Positions 19,550 to 28,399 of a stretch of DNA of 64,000 bases are shown here, piece after piece (the first letter of the stretch is position 1; every line of letters starts with the position of its first letter). The DNA is taken from NCBI GenBank assembly GCA_963785755.1, contig CAWAXG010000039.1, forward strand, positions 496,001 through 560,000, in the 5' to 3' direction. Position numbers and translations under genes: made by a program. The notes beneath the pieces were generated by a model that saw only the letters and a list, made by a program, of their open reading frames with translations, searched no databases and had not been told where the DNA came from. The DNA comes from JACCXG01 sp963785755 (GTDB lineage: Bacteria; Acidobacteriota; Vicinamibacteria; Vicinamibacterales; 2-12-FULL-66-21).

Positions 19550-20527
19550 ATGCGCACGAGCGGCGTCGTGCTCGCCCTGTGCGCGGCGATTTCGCTGACG
19601 GTCGATGCGCTTGGGCCGCGCACGCCGCTCGGGCTCGACCTGTACCGGCCGGTGCCGCGCGCGAATCCTCTGACTCCCGGGAAGGTCGCGCTCGGCCGGA
19701 AGCTGTTTCACGATCGCCGGCTGTCGCGCAACGGCTCGATGGCGTGTGCGAGCTGCCACGATCCCGGACGGGCCTTCACGAACGGCGCGCGCACCGCCCG
19801 GGGTGCGAGCGGATCAACGGGCACTCGCAACGTACCGACGCTGGTGAACCGCGCGTGGGGATCCAGCTTCTTCTGGGACGGTCGCGCCGCCACGCTCGAG
19901 CAGCAGGCGCTCGGCCCGATACTGAATCCCGACGAGCTCGGCGCGACGCCAGATGCGGTCCTGGCCCTTGCCCGCTCGAGTCGGTACCGGCAAGAGTTCT
20001 TCGCCGCGTTCGGCAGCGAACCGACCATCTTCGACGTCGCCGGCGCGCTGGCCTCCTACATGCGCACCATCGTCGCGGGCGGTGCGCCCTACGATCGGTT
20101 CGTGTCCGGCGAGACCGACGCGCTGACCGAGAGTGCCAGACGGGGCTTCGTGCTGTTCAGAACTCGAGCGCGCTGCACCACCTGTCACGCCGGGCCTCTC
20201 CTGTCCGATGAGAGGTTTCACAATACGGGTGTGGCCTGGCGTGACGGAACGGTCGTTGACGAAGGACGATATCGGGTGACGCACTCACCAGCCGATCGCG
20301 GGGCCTTCAAGACGCCAACACTGCGCGAGATCGCCCGCACCGCGCCGTATATGCACGACGGCAGCCTTCCCACCCTCGAATCCGTGGTCGAGTTCTACGA
20401 CGGCGGCGGCAGGGCGAACCCCGGTCTCGATCGCGAGATCCGCCCGCTGAATCTCTCGCCGGGCGACAAGAAGGATCTCGTGGCGCTTCTTCGAGCGCTC
20501 ACCGGGCGCATTCATGACGGGATGTGA
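19550..20527 (+). CDS. MauG/CcpA-type di-haem cytochrome c peroxidase
   Basis: A 325-residue exported di-haem peroxidase-family protein. After a signal peptide the N-terminal haem domain carries CASCH (Cys66-His70) within NGSMACASCHDPGRAFTNG, and the C-terminal haem domain CTTCH (209-213) in RARCTTCHAGPLLSD. Family landmarks RNVPTLVNRAWGSSFFWDG, PILNPDELG and FKTPTLREIARTAPYMHDGS are all present. It may reduce peroxide or modify a protein, as in MauG; the specific role is not deducible. It begins 3 bp after the TPR-PD40 stop, so it is probably cotranscribed with it. Confidence 0.92.
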   Translation: MRTSGVVLALCAAISLTVDALGPRTPLGLDLYRPVPRANPLTPGKVALGRKLFHDRRLSRNGSMACASCHDPGRAFTNGARTARGASGSTGTRNVPTLVNRAWGSSFFWDGRAATLEQQALGPILNPDELGATPDAVLALARSSRYRQEFFAAFGSEPTIFDVAGALASYMRTIVAGGAPYDRFVSGETDALTESARRGFVLFRTRARCTTCHAGPLLSDERFHNTGVAWRDGTVVDEGRYRVTHSPADRGAFKTPTLREIARTAPYMHDGSLPTLESVVEFYDGGGRANPGLDREIRPLNLSPGDKKDLVALLRALTGRIHDGM

Positions 20528-20577
20528 GTAGCGCGCGACGATCGAGACCACCCGCCGGGCGTTGAATCGTGCCGGCG

Positions 20578-21446
20578 CTATCGCTTGAGCGCCTCGGCGA
20601 CGAACGCGAACAACGCCGCAGACACCGTATCGTTTGGCGCACCGATGTTGTCGTTGATGCTCGCGTGCGTCGTCTCGCGCCCGGCGACGACCTTGACGGA
20701 AATCCCGGCGGCCTCGAGCACACTGGCCAGGCGTCGCGCCTGCGCGCCGGTGTCGGCACTGCCGGCGATGTGCAGGATGAGGAACGGCGGAATGCCCTTG
20801 TCCTTCGCGACGTGCGTCACGGTGGAGAAGTCGCGATGCTTCGCCGGGTCGTTGCCGAACTTCTGGCGATGGCCGTTGGTCGGCAGCGGCAGGTGGTGCA
20901 CCCGGGCGCGCGTTTCCGCCACCTCGATCATCGCAGGAATGTCGAAGGTGTCGGCATCGACCGGCACGCAGCCCTTGATCGCCGTCAGTGAGAAGCCTTC
21001 GGCTTTCACGTAGCGATCGTCGGTGCACATCAGCGCGGCGAGCTGTCCGCCCGACGAATGGCCCATGACGAGCAGCCGTGCCGGATCCCCGCCGTGCGCC
21101 GCGATGTTCTTGTGCACCCAGCCGAGCGCGCTCGCGACGTCGCGCGTAATCGCGCCCATCTCGACGGTCGGCAGCAGGCGGTGGTTGATGGAGACGAAGA
21201 CGAAGCCCGCCGCCGTGAAGGCCTTCGGCTTGAGGGCCACCATGGTCTTGTCGCCCGTCTGCCAGCCGCCGCCGTGAATCCAGAACACCACGGGCAGGTT
21301 CTTCGCGCCGTCGGGCGCATACACGTCGAGCACCTGGCGCTCGTGCGCCTTGGCGTACGGAATATCGCGTTCCACGCGCTGGGCAGCGCGTCGGACACAC
21401 ATGCGATGGCGAAAAGCGCGGCGAGGAGGCAGGTGTGGTGCTTCAT
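20578..21446 (-). CDS. Exported alpha/beta hydrolase (HSL/BD-FAE-like esterase; one frameshift)
   Basis: A predicted carboxylesterase. The signal peptide (MKHHTCLLAALFAIACVSDA, start 21446) lies in one frame and the body in another, with the break at about 21378-21395 before ERDIPYAKAHERQVLDVYAP. The body shows the oxyanion motif FWIHGGGWQTGDK, the nucleophile motif LVMGHSSGGQLAA and a His in GRETTHASIN. These mark the hormone-sensitive-lipase/BD-FAE group acting on small or acetylated esters. Correcting one base joins the signal to a complete enzyme of about 289 residues. Confidence 0.82.
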
Positions 21447-21639
21447 CGGGGCATCCTACCTCAGTCCGCCGGCGATGGAATTGTGCGGGGTCAGTCAGTC
21501 CGGTACCTCATCCTCCCGTCCTCCTTGTTGAAAACCCGGATTTCCCCGCCCCCCTTACTCCCGCGCCTGCATCCCGGCCAGACCGGCAAGACATTTGGCG
21601 ACGGCTGTACCGTGCGGTAAGCCCAGACTGAAGCGACAG

Positions 21640-21664
21640 GGCCTGCGAGGAACAGTCGCAGGCC
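21640..21664 (+). other. Strong stem-loop in a 454-bp gene-free stretch
   Basis: GGCCTGCGA (21640-21648) and TCGCAGGCC (21656-21664) form a perfect 9-bp inverted repeat with a 7-nt loop, followed by TTGTTC. Open reading through this stretch exists upstream of the DUF2252 gene but shows no recognisable protein, so the element might belong to a small RNA or leader. Nothing else is recognised between 21447 and 21900. Confidence 0.35.
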
Positions 21665-21900
21665 TTGTTCAATGTACGCGACCCTGTGCGACGCGCGCGC
21701 ACAAAGGCTCAGTGTCTCAACGCGTCAACGGCGTCGATCCGGGCGGGGATGCCGCACGCGATTGCTGCCCGATGACTCGGGGCCCTGCCCGCGTCGAGCC
21801 GCTTTTCTTTCGGGTGCCTGGCGGCATAACGTACAGGCAGCACCGGATCAGCGTGAAGTCTCAGAAAAGTCTTCGAGTGCCAATTCAGGATCCTGGGTCA

Positions 21901-23130
21901 GTGACACCTTCGAAAAAAGGGAGTCGCTCGCGTCCCCGCGTGACTGCACTCGTGCTTGTTGCCGCGCTGGTCGTCATGGCCGGGTGCGGCGGCCGCAGAC
22001 CGCTGATGGCCGATCGCTCGAGCCTGGCTGAGGCGGCACCCGAACTCCTGGATCGCATCCGGGGCGACCCCTTCAACTACTTCCGCTTCATCAACCATGA
22101 GTGGACGGCCCGTGTGTGCGAGGCCTTCTCTGGAGGGCTCGCGACCCAGCCCATAGTGCAACTGCACGGCGACGCGCACGTGGAACAGTACGCGCTCATG
22201 GGCGAGGCCTGGGGCCTTGACGATTTCGACGACTCCGCGCGAGGTCCGGCGCTCGTCGATATCGTCAGGTTCCTGGGTTCCATCAATCTTGCCGCCCGTC
22301 GCCGCGGCTGGACGCGCAATCGCGGTCAACTGATCGACCGTTTCTTTGCCGGCTACCGGCAAGGTCTTTCGGATCCCCTCTACCAGCCTCCGGAACCCGA
22401 CATTGTGCGCAGTCTCAGGGCGCAGTCGGCGCCGCCGACGCGTGAGGCGTTTCTGGCGTCGGCCGAGACACAGATGGCTCCGATGGCGGCGACCACGATG
22501 AACGGGGTCATCGAGGCGATGGAAGTGTTTGCGCGCGTGGTACAGCTCGAGCGATCCGATCTGCCCGATGGATATTTCAGCGTGTTACGTGCTGGGTGGC
22601 TGCACATCGGCGTCGGCAGCGCGGCGAGCAAGAAGGTCCTGATACGAGTGAGCGGTCCGTCCGGCGATGCTGCAGACGATGTGCTGCTCGAGGCGAAGGC
22701 GTTGCGCGGGCTCGACGATATCGGCTGTCTCGAGGTTCCGAAGTCTCGACCGACGATCCGCGTGATTGTCGGCAATCGTCAGCTCGGCCGCTTGAAACAC
22801 AACATTCTCGTGGCGGGACCCGAGCTCGATCTTGCCGCGCCCGCCATCGGCGGCGAACACCTTCGCAACTGGTGGATTCGCAGTTGGGAGCCCTCCTATC
22901 GTGAGGTCCGCCTGGACGACCTTCGCTCGGTCGAGGACTTGTCCGCCATCGTCTACGACTCCGGTGTGCAGCTGGGCGCAGGAAGCATTCATGGCGCCGG
23001 CGAAGCCGCGACGACCCTCCGCCGTCAATCACTCGACGCGCTGGCGATCCTCGAGGCTCGCATTCGGGAGCAAGCCGATACGATGGTGCGGGATCTGCTG
23101 GAAGGATGGCGGGAGCTCGGAGGCCGCTGA
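21901..23130 (+). CDS. DUF2252 family lipoprotein
   Basis: A protein of the DUF2252 family (kinase-like fold, function unknown). I place the start at GTG 21901, because it directly precedes a basic segment and a lipoprotein signal (LVLVAALVVMAGCGGRR); upstream in-frame residues look non-coding. Family motifs are RGDPFNYFRFINHEW, then VQLHGDAHVEQYAL and LDDFDDSARGPALVDIVRF. These Asp/His positions correspond to the putative active site. The C-terminal part (GVGSAASKKVLIRVSGPSG and VYDSGVQLGAGSIHG) is also typical. A membrane-anchored DUF2252 is less usual than the cytoplasmic form. Intact reading frame. Confidence 0.82.
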   Translation: MTPSKKGSRSRPRVTALVLVAALVVMAGCGGRRPLMADRSSLAEAAPELLDRIRGDPFNYFRFINHEWTARVCEAFSGGLATQPIVQLHGDAHVEQYALMGEAWGLDDFDDSARGPALVDIVRFLGSINLAARRRGWTRNRGQLIDRFFAGYRQGLSDPLYQPPEPDIVRSLRAQSAPPTREAFLASAETQMAPMAATTMNGVIEAMEVFARVVQLERSDLPDGYFSVLRAGWLHIGVGSAASKKVLIRVSGPSGDAADDVLLEAKALRGLDDIGCLEVPKSRPTIRVIVGNRQLGRLKHNILVAGPELDLAAPAIGGEHLRNWWIRSWEPSYREVRLDDLRSVEDLSAIVYDSGVQLGAGSIHGAGEAATTLRRQSLDALAILEARIREQADTMVRDLLEGWRELGGR

Positions 23131-23181
23131 GTTGGGGAGTTGGCAGTTGGGGTTGACGTGGCGCCTTTTCCGCGAGGCCCC

Positions 23182-24750
23182 TCACCGCTGCATCGTCAGC
23201 AGCGCGGCGAAGATGTCGATCGCTTCCCAGAGATGGCCGACCCGGATGTTCTCGTTCACCGCGTGCTGGTTGTTGTCGAAGTTCACCACCGCGAGACCGA
23301 TTGCCGGTAAGGCGAGCGTGTCGCTGAACGTCGCGAACGGCAGGCTGCCGCCGATCGTCGGCAGTTGCACGACGCGCTGATCGAGCGATCTGATCGCCCT
23401 GACCGCGATCGCCGTCCGCGCGTCGTCCATCGACGTCTTGCCGATGGGAAAACCACCGCTGCCGCGCGTGACGCGCGCGATCAACGAATACTGGCGTCTT
23501 GCGGCATCGTCCGGCTCGCTGTCGATCACGTGGAATCCCTGCTCGCGGACGTGCGCAACCAGGCGATCCAGCTGCTTGTCCGCGCTCAGGCCTTTCACCA
23601 GACGCATCTCGATGCGCGCCGAGGCCGAGCCGGGAATCGCGGATCGCGTTCCGGTATATACGGCGCCGGACTCGATGCCGGTGATGCTGAGCGTCGGGCG
23701 GTTGTGCTGGGCCTCGATGCGGCTGTCGGGATGCTCGGGCCGCGCCAGGCCGAACTCCTCGAGCAGCGTTCCATCGATGTTGGGGATGCCGTCGATGGCC
23801 TTCTGCTCGGTCGCGGTCAACGGCACGACATCGTCGTAGAAGTTCCTGATCGCGACGTTGCCACGTTCGTCCTTCATCGACGCCAGCAATCTCGCGAGCG
23901 CCATCGTCGGATCGGTCGTGAAGTTGCCGTAGTTGCCGCTGTGCAGATCGCCCGTCGCGCCGTACACCTTTACCGTGGCGGTGGCGGTGCCGCGGCTGCC
24001 ATAGAACACGGTCGGCAGGCCGCTGGGGTGACGCGGACTGTCCACGACGATCGCGAGATCGCTCTTCACGTCACTCGCATGGCGGACCATCGTCGCGTCG
24101 AAGTTTGGCGAGCCTGCCTCTTCTTCACCGTCGAGAAGCACGCGAATGCTCCACGGGATGCTGGCCTTCGTGGCGAGCAAGCCGTCGAGCGCGGCGGCGA
24201 ACGCGACGATCGGGCCCTTGTCGTCCGACGTCGATCGCCCATAGATGCGGACGTTCGGATCGACGGCTCCGGTGCCCGCGGCCAGATCGACCGGCGTCCT
24301 GCCGCTGAAGGCCTGCGGGCTGAAGGGGCCGGCCAGCGTCCACTCCTTCGGGTTGGACGGCTGACCGTCGTAGTGCATGTAGAAGAGCAGCGTGCCCCGC
24401 GCGTTGGCGGCGTCGCGGCGCGCGAAGACGACCGGCGAGCCTTTGGTCTGCCACTGTGAAACCTGGAATCCGCGCTTCTCGAACATCGTGGTGAGGAAGC
24501 CGGCGTTCCTGGCGATGTCCTCGCGATTCGCGGCAAGATTCGGCAGCGCGACGAGCTGCATCAACTCGGCGAGGATCTGGCGCTCGTTCTTCGCGCGCCA
24601 CTCGCGCACCCGCAGCACCTCGGGAGACGGCGCGGCACGGAGCACAGTTGCCGCAACGACTGCGAGTACCAGGCAGATTCGTATCGAACCGGTCGCATTG
24701 GGAGTTGGAAGTTTTGCCGCCTCCGCGTGCCCCCCGACGCCCCCGGGCAC
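23182..24750 (-). CDS. M20-family metallopeptidase/dipeptidase, exported
   Basis: A zinc-dependent exopeptidase of the M20 family, probably acting on di- or oligopeptides in the periplasm. Metal and catalytic residues are visible: His/Asp in FYMHYDGQPS, Asp in YGRSTSDDKGP, the Glu pair in LLDGEEEAGS, Asp in AIVVDSPRH and His in NQHAVNENI. The lid domain carries TGDLHSGNYG. A hydrophobic signal-like segment (IRICLVLAVVAATVLRAAP) lies near residue 25. The only in-frame start before it is GTG 24750, which falls inside dispersed-repeat copy B, so the repeat supplies the first codons. The frame is intact for 522 residues. Confidence 0.87.
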   Translation of the reverse strand: MPGGVGGHAEAAKLPTPNATGSIRICLVLAVVAATVLRAAPSPEVLRVREWRAKNERQILAELMQLVALPNLAANREDIARNAGFLTTMFEKRGFQVSQWQTKGSPVVFARRDAANARGTLLFYMHYDGQPSNPKEWTLAGPFSPQAFSGRTPVDLAAGTGAVDPNVRIYGRSTSDDKGPIVAFAAALDGLLATKASIPWSIRVLLDGEEEAGSPNFDATMVRHASDVKSDLAIVVDSPRHPSGLPTVFYGSRGTATATVKVYGATGDLHSGNYGNFTTDPTMALARLLASMKDERGNVAIRNFYDDVVPLTATEQKAIDGIPNIDGTLLEEFGLARPEHPDSRIEAQHNRPTLSITGIESGAVYTGTRSAIPGSASARIEMRLVKGLSADKQLDRLVAHVREQGFHVIDSEPDDAARRQYSLIARVTRGSGGFPIGKTSMDDARTAIAVRAIRSLDQRVVQLPTIGGSLPFATFSDTLALPAIGLAVVNFDNNQHAVNENIRVGHLWEAIDIFAALLTMQR

Positions 24751-24825
24751 GCTCTGGCGCGGTCTCGACGTAGCGCGCGAGTCGAATGATGCGCGCGAAG
24801 GCGGAGAAGTTGGGAGTTGACATGT
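24699..24825 (+). repeat. Dispersed repeat, copy B (overlaps the M20 gene start)
   Basis: About 127 bp from TTGGGAGTTGGAAG to GAGAAGTTGGGAGTTGACATG, matching copies A (10891-11037) and C (54537-54681). It is slightly shorter in the middle than A. It covers the first 17 codons and the upstream region of the M20 peptidase gene on the minus strand and ends about 40 bp from the downstream phospholipase-like gene. Confidence 0.85.
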
Positions 24826-24863
24826 CTATATAAGAAGAACCGTTGTCATGGCGTGAGTATCGT

Positions 24864-25500
24864 TCAGCTCGTGGACGCGAGGAAACGGCCGGCGGCGGCG
24901 GAGACCTCGGCGGTCCACTCGTGGCCGCCGTCATGCGTGAACGCCTGCGGGCTCGTCGCCTCGCGCGCGGAGCGCGGCGATATCGGCGGCGAGCTTCGTT
25001 GCCGTGTACCAGTCGTCCGTGGCGCCCCGCATCAGGAGCACTCGCGGAAATCGCGAGGCGGAGTCCGCCAGCAGCTCGGGAGCGATGTCCCCGCCAACCG
25101 CGATGACGCCGCTCGCCCCGGCCCGTCCTCGAACGGCGGCGCGAAACGCCATCGCCACTCCTTGCGAGAACCCGGTGAAGACGATCGGTTCCGCGCCCGT
25201 GCGGGTTGCGTCGATCACGTTGTCCACGTATGCGATGTTGTCCCGGATCGCATCCTCACGATCCTCGCGTGTCATCCATCCCGCCACCACGTCCCGCGTC
25301 CGGCCCCGGTAGAAGCGGTTCAACCCCTGGACGGAGACGAGCGTCCACTGGTCCGACCCCGGCACCGCTGCCAGCCGCTCCATCTGGATCGCGGCGGTCT
25401 CGGCATAGCCGTGGAACCCGACGAACAGGCCGCGAGGCGAGCCCACGTCGCGAACGAGCACGCGGCCATGGGTCGGTGCGGCGAGGGAAAGTGTTCTCAC
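24864..25500 (-). CDS. Phospholipase/carboxylesterase-type alpha/beta hydrolase (one frameshift)
   Basis: A small serine hydrolase of the phospholipase/carboxylesterase group. Visible are the oxyanion segment GLFVGFHGYAETA, the nucleophile motif VFTGFSQGVAMAFRA and the acid region LLMRGATDDWYT. The frame ends early at AGVHA*, but dropping one base of the G3 run 24949-24951 restores PQAFTHDGGHEWTAEV with the catalytic His, ending at the stop 24864-24866. The corrected length is about 211 residues. The start is GTG 25500 without a clear ribosome site. It begins 33 bp after the PIG-L gene on the same strand, so the two may be cotranscribed. Confidence 0.82.
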
Positions 25501-25533
25501 GGTTCTGTGCAGCAGCCCGCGCGTTGTTCGTGG

Positions 25534-28202
25534 CTACTCCTTGCTCCCTGCGGCCGGCGGCTGGTTCAGCGAGAGCAGATTGGCCAGCAGGCGGTACGCG
25601 CCGGGCACGCCATACGGCAGCTGCCGATGGAACGCGTACGCGAAGTAAGTGTAGTAGCCCTTGCCGTACCTGGCCTGCAGCCACCCGCCCTTCTGCGGCG
25701 CCTGACCCTTGTCCCACGTCGCGAGGATCGGCGTGTACTGCGAGTCCCATGTCGTCCAGAACTTCGATCCGCGCTGCTCGACCCAGCCTTCAAAGTCGGC
25801 GAGGGCGATGCGGTTCGGCACGTTCAGGACCGGGGCATCCGGCGCGAGGATCTCGACTGGCGAATCCTCTTCCGAGACTTCTTCCGCCGTGCGCGGCAGC
25901 TCGCCGCCGTAAGGCGCGTAGAGCTTGGGCACGAACTCCTGCGTGTTGTAGAGCACGATCAGGTTGCCGCCGTCTCTCACGTAGTCGAGCAGCCGCCGGT
26001 TGTATGTCTTCAGGTCCTCGCGCACGGCGTACGCGCGCGTGCCGGTGAAGATCGCGTGGAAGCGGCTGAGATCGGCGGTCGCGAGGTCGCGCTCGGCGAG
26101 CAGCTGGACATCGATGCCGAGCTGCGAAAGGTTCGACGGCACGTCGTCGCCCACACCCATGACGTAGCCGACCCGCAGACCCGCGGGGATGCGCATGTCG
26201 ACGCCGCGTACCGATGCGGCGGCATCGCGATAGAGGTAGCGCGTCTCGAGGTCGCGATGGCGGATCGTTGCGTAACCTTCGCGGTACTCCCGGCCGGCCG
26301 ACGTGGCCACCGCGTCGATGCGGTAGTCGCGCGTCTCCACCACCGGGATGCTGACATCGAACGTGTAGCGCTCGCGCTCGCCCGGACGCGAGAACCGGAA
26401 CGGATGTGAGGCCGGCGCGACCTTCCAGCCGTTCGGGACGCGGAGCGTCACCGTGCCGTCCAACCTCCCGTCCTGGTTGTTCAGCACGTCAGCCGTAACC
26501 AGAACTCGTTTCGACGACGCATTCAGCGGAACGACCGCGTGAGCCGGGGTGAGATTGATTGAGATCGCCGGCACGATGGCCAGCACACGCGTGTCGTTGC
26601 CGTACGGCAGGTTGGCCTCGAGCCGCGTCACCGGGCGGCGGATCTCCACGGGGACTCCGGCGACCTCGTAGCGGGCCACCGCTTCGAACGCCGCTCTGGC
26701 CGACGGTCGATGTATTTCGGCCTCCTTGAGGACGCTATAGCGCGCATCCTGGATGGACCTGCGGAAGAAGTGGGGACGTGTCAGCGGGGCGTCGCCCGGG
26801 ACACTGATTGCGAACTTCTCCACGAGCGGTTGATTTGGTGCGGCATCACGAGCGGGCCGGTCATCGCCAGCGGCTGGCTGGTGCGCACCCTCGATGGTGA
26901 CGCGGGTTCCTTTCACGTCGATCCGCCCGCGATTCACGAATGTCGTCCTGACCTCGAACGCCTGGCCGGGGACGACCGGACCCATCGACGCCGGAACGGC
27001 GAACGGCCCCGTCGCGTCCGGCGTGCCCGACGGCTGCGCAAGCGCAGTGAAGCTGATGCCAAGGGCGGCGTGGATCGCGTCTGCGATCTGCCGCGCCTTC
27101 AGATCCAGCGCGAACTTCACGTCGGCTTCGCCGCCAAACCGCACCGCCAGGCTGCGCGTTCGCTCGAGCGCGCGTGCGAGCGGAGGAGCGGCGGCGGAGG
27201 GATCGCTGAACTTGAAAGCGTTGACGGCGGCGGTAATGTCGCGGGCGACTTCCCCCAATGCCGCAGCCGCATCAGGAGGCGCGGTCCTGCCCAGCGTGCG
27301 AAACAGCCCGGGCAGCGAGACGTCGATGCCGTCGAAGAACGAGGTTTCTTTCGCCGGCGCGTTGACCAGCGACTCTAGCGCGCTTGTAGTACGAGACCGA
27401 CGGCCCTGGCTGCGGAGCGAACCGCCCGCTGTTCTGCGATCTCTGAAAGCTGAGGCCCAGCCTCGCGAACGTCTGGTAGGACTCGCCGATCACCGGGTCA
27501 TACGCGCCGGTGTCCACGCGAATCGTCCAGTCCTCGTTCTCGCGCACGCCGCCCATGTAAAGCTTGAGCGGCTGCCAGGGCCGAAGGCCTGCGGCGATCT
27601 GGTCGGGAAACATCTTCGGATCGCCGGCCGCCTTGAATGCCTCCTGCGTGATGAGGCCGGCCGCTTCGTGATTCCCGTGCCCGTCGCGCGGGTTCCCCTG
27701 GAAGCGCGCGATGAGCACGAGCGGACGATCCAGCCGGATGACCCGGACGACGTCGGCAAGAACCTGCTGGCGGCCCCACTTCTCCAGCGCCTCGTCGAGC
27801 CGCTTGGAGAATCCGTAGTCGACGACGCGGGTGAAGTACTGATCGTCGACGCCGTAGTAGCGGTTCGCAATCGCCAGCTCCTCGGTGCGAATGAGCCCGA
27901 GCGCGTCGAACAGCTCCGAGCCGATGGCGTTGTCGCCGGACTCTCCCCGGGTCAGCGTCAGCATCGAAACCTTGACGCCCTGCCCGCGGCTCAGCGCCGC
28001 CAGCACGCCGCCGTGCTCGTCGTCTGGATGGGCCGTCGTGTGCAGCGCGCTCGCGGTCGTTTGCAGCTTCAGCAGCTTCTGCCAGACGCCGGCAGCGCCC
28101 AGATCCTGAGGCGGCGATTGCGCGACGAGCGGAAACCACGGCGAGACAGGCAAGTGCCGAGACAATCGGGAGAGCCGCCCGCGGCGTGCGGATGGGATGC
28201 AT
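25534..28202 (-). CDS. PIG-L family deacetylase with C-terminal NEW3-like domains (two frameshifts)
   Basis: A large exported zinc N-deacetylase of the PIG-L/LmbE family. The signal peptide (MHPIRTPRAALPIVSALACL, start 28202) is in one frame and the enzyme in another, joined near 28115-28140. The catalytic domain has TTAHPDDEHGG and HGNHEAAGLIT for zinc binding. The frame changes again at about 27372-27385 (SVSYYKR then LESLVNAPAKETSFFDG). The C-terminal half contains immunoglobulin-like NEW3 domains (SIPVVETRDYRIDAVATS) and a glutamine-amidotransferase-like segment (GGNLIVLYNTQEFVPKLYAP). Likely substrate is an N-acetylated sugar; the ordering of domains is typical of long PIG-L proteins in Acidobacteriota and Bacteroidota. 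Confidence 0.82.
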
Positions 28203-28329
28203 GTCGACAACCTCGTTGTTACAAGTCGAGCGCTCGTGGCTCTGCCGCCCAGGGGTCTTTACTCTACGCTCGACGCCAATTGTAAGGAAGTCAGGGGCAG
28301 GCGGGTTGAATCGCGGCTTCTTTTCTGTT

Positions 28330-28371
28330 GGGAACTGGCCCGCGTTATGCGGGAACTGGCCGGCGTTATGC
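28330..28371 (+). repeat. Two 21-bp direct repeats between divergent genes
   Basis: GGGAACTGGCC(C/G)GCGTTATGC occurs twice head to tail (28330-28350 and 28351-28371), 20 of 21 bases identical. It lies between the divergent PIG-L (start 28202) and ThrE-type (start 28400) genes, about two helical turns per unit, so it may be a paired binding site for a regulator; a fortuitous tandem duplication is equally possible. Confidence 0.6.
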
Positions 28372-28399
28372 GAGATGATGCTCATTGGATCGGCGCATC

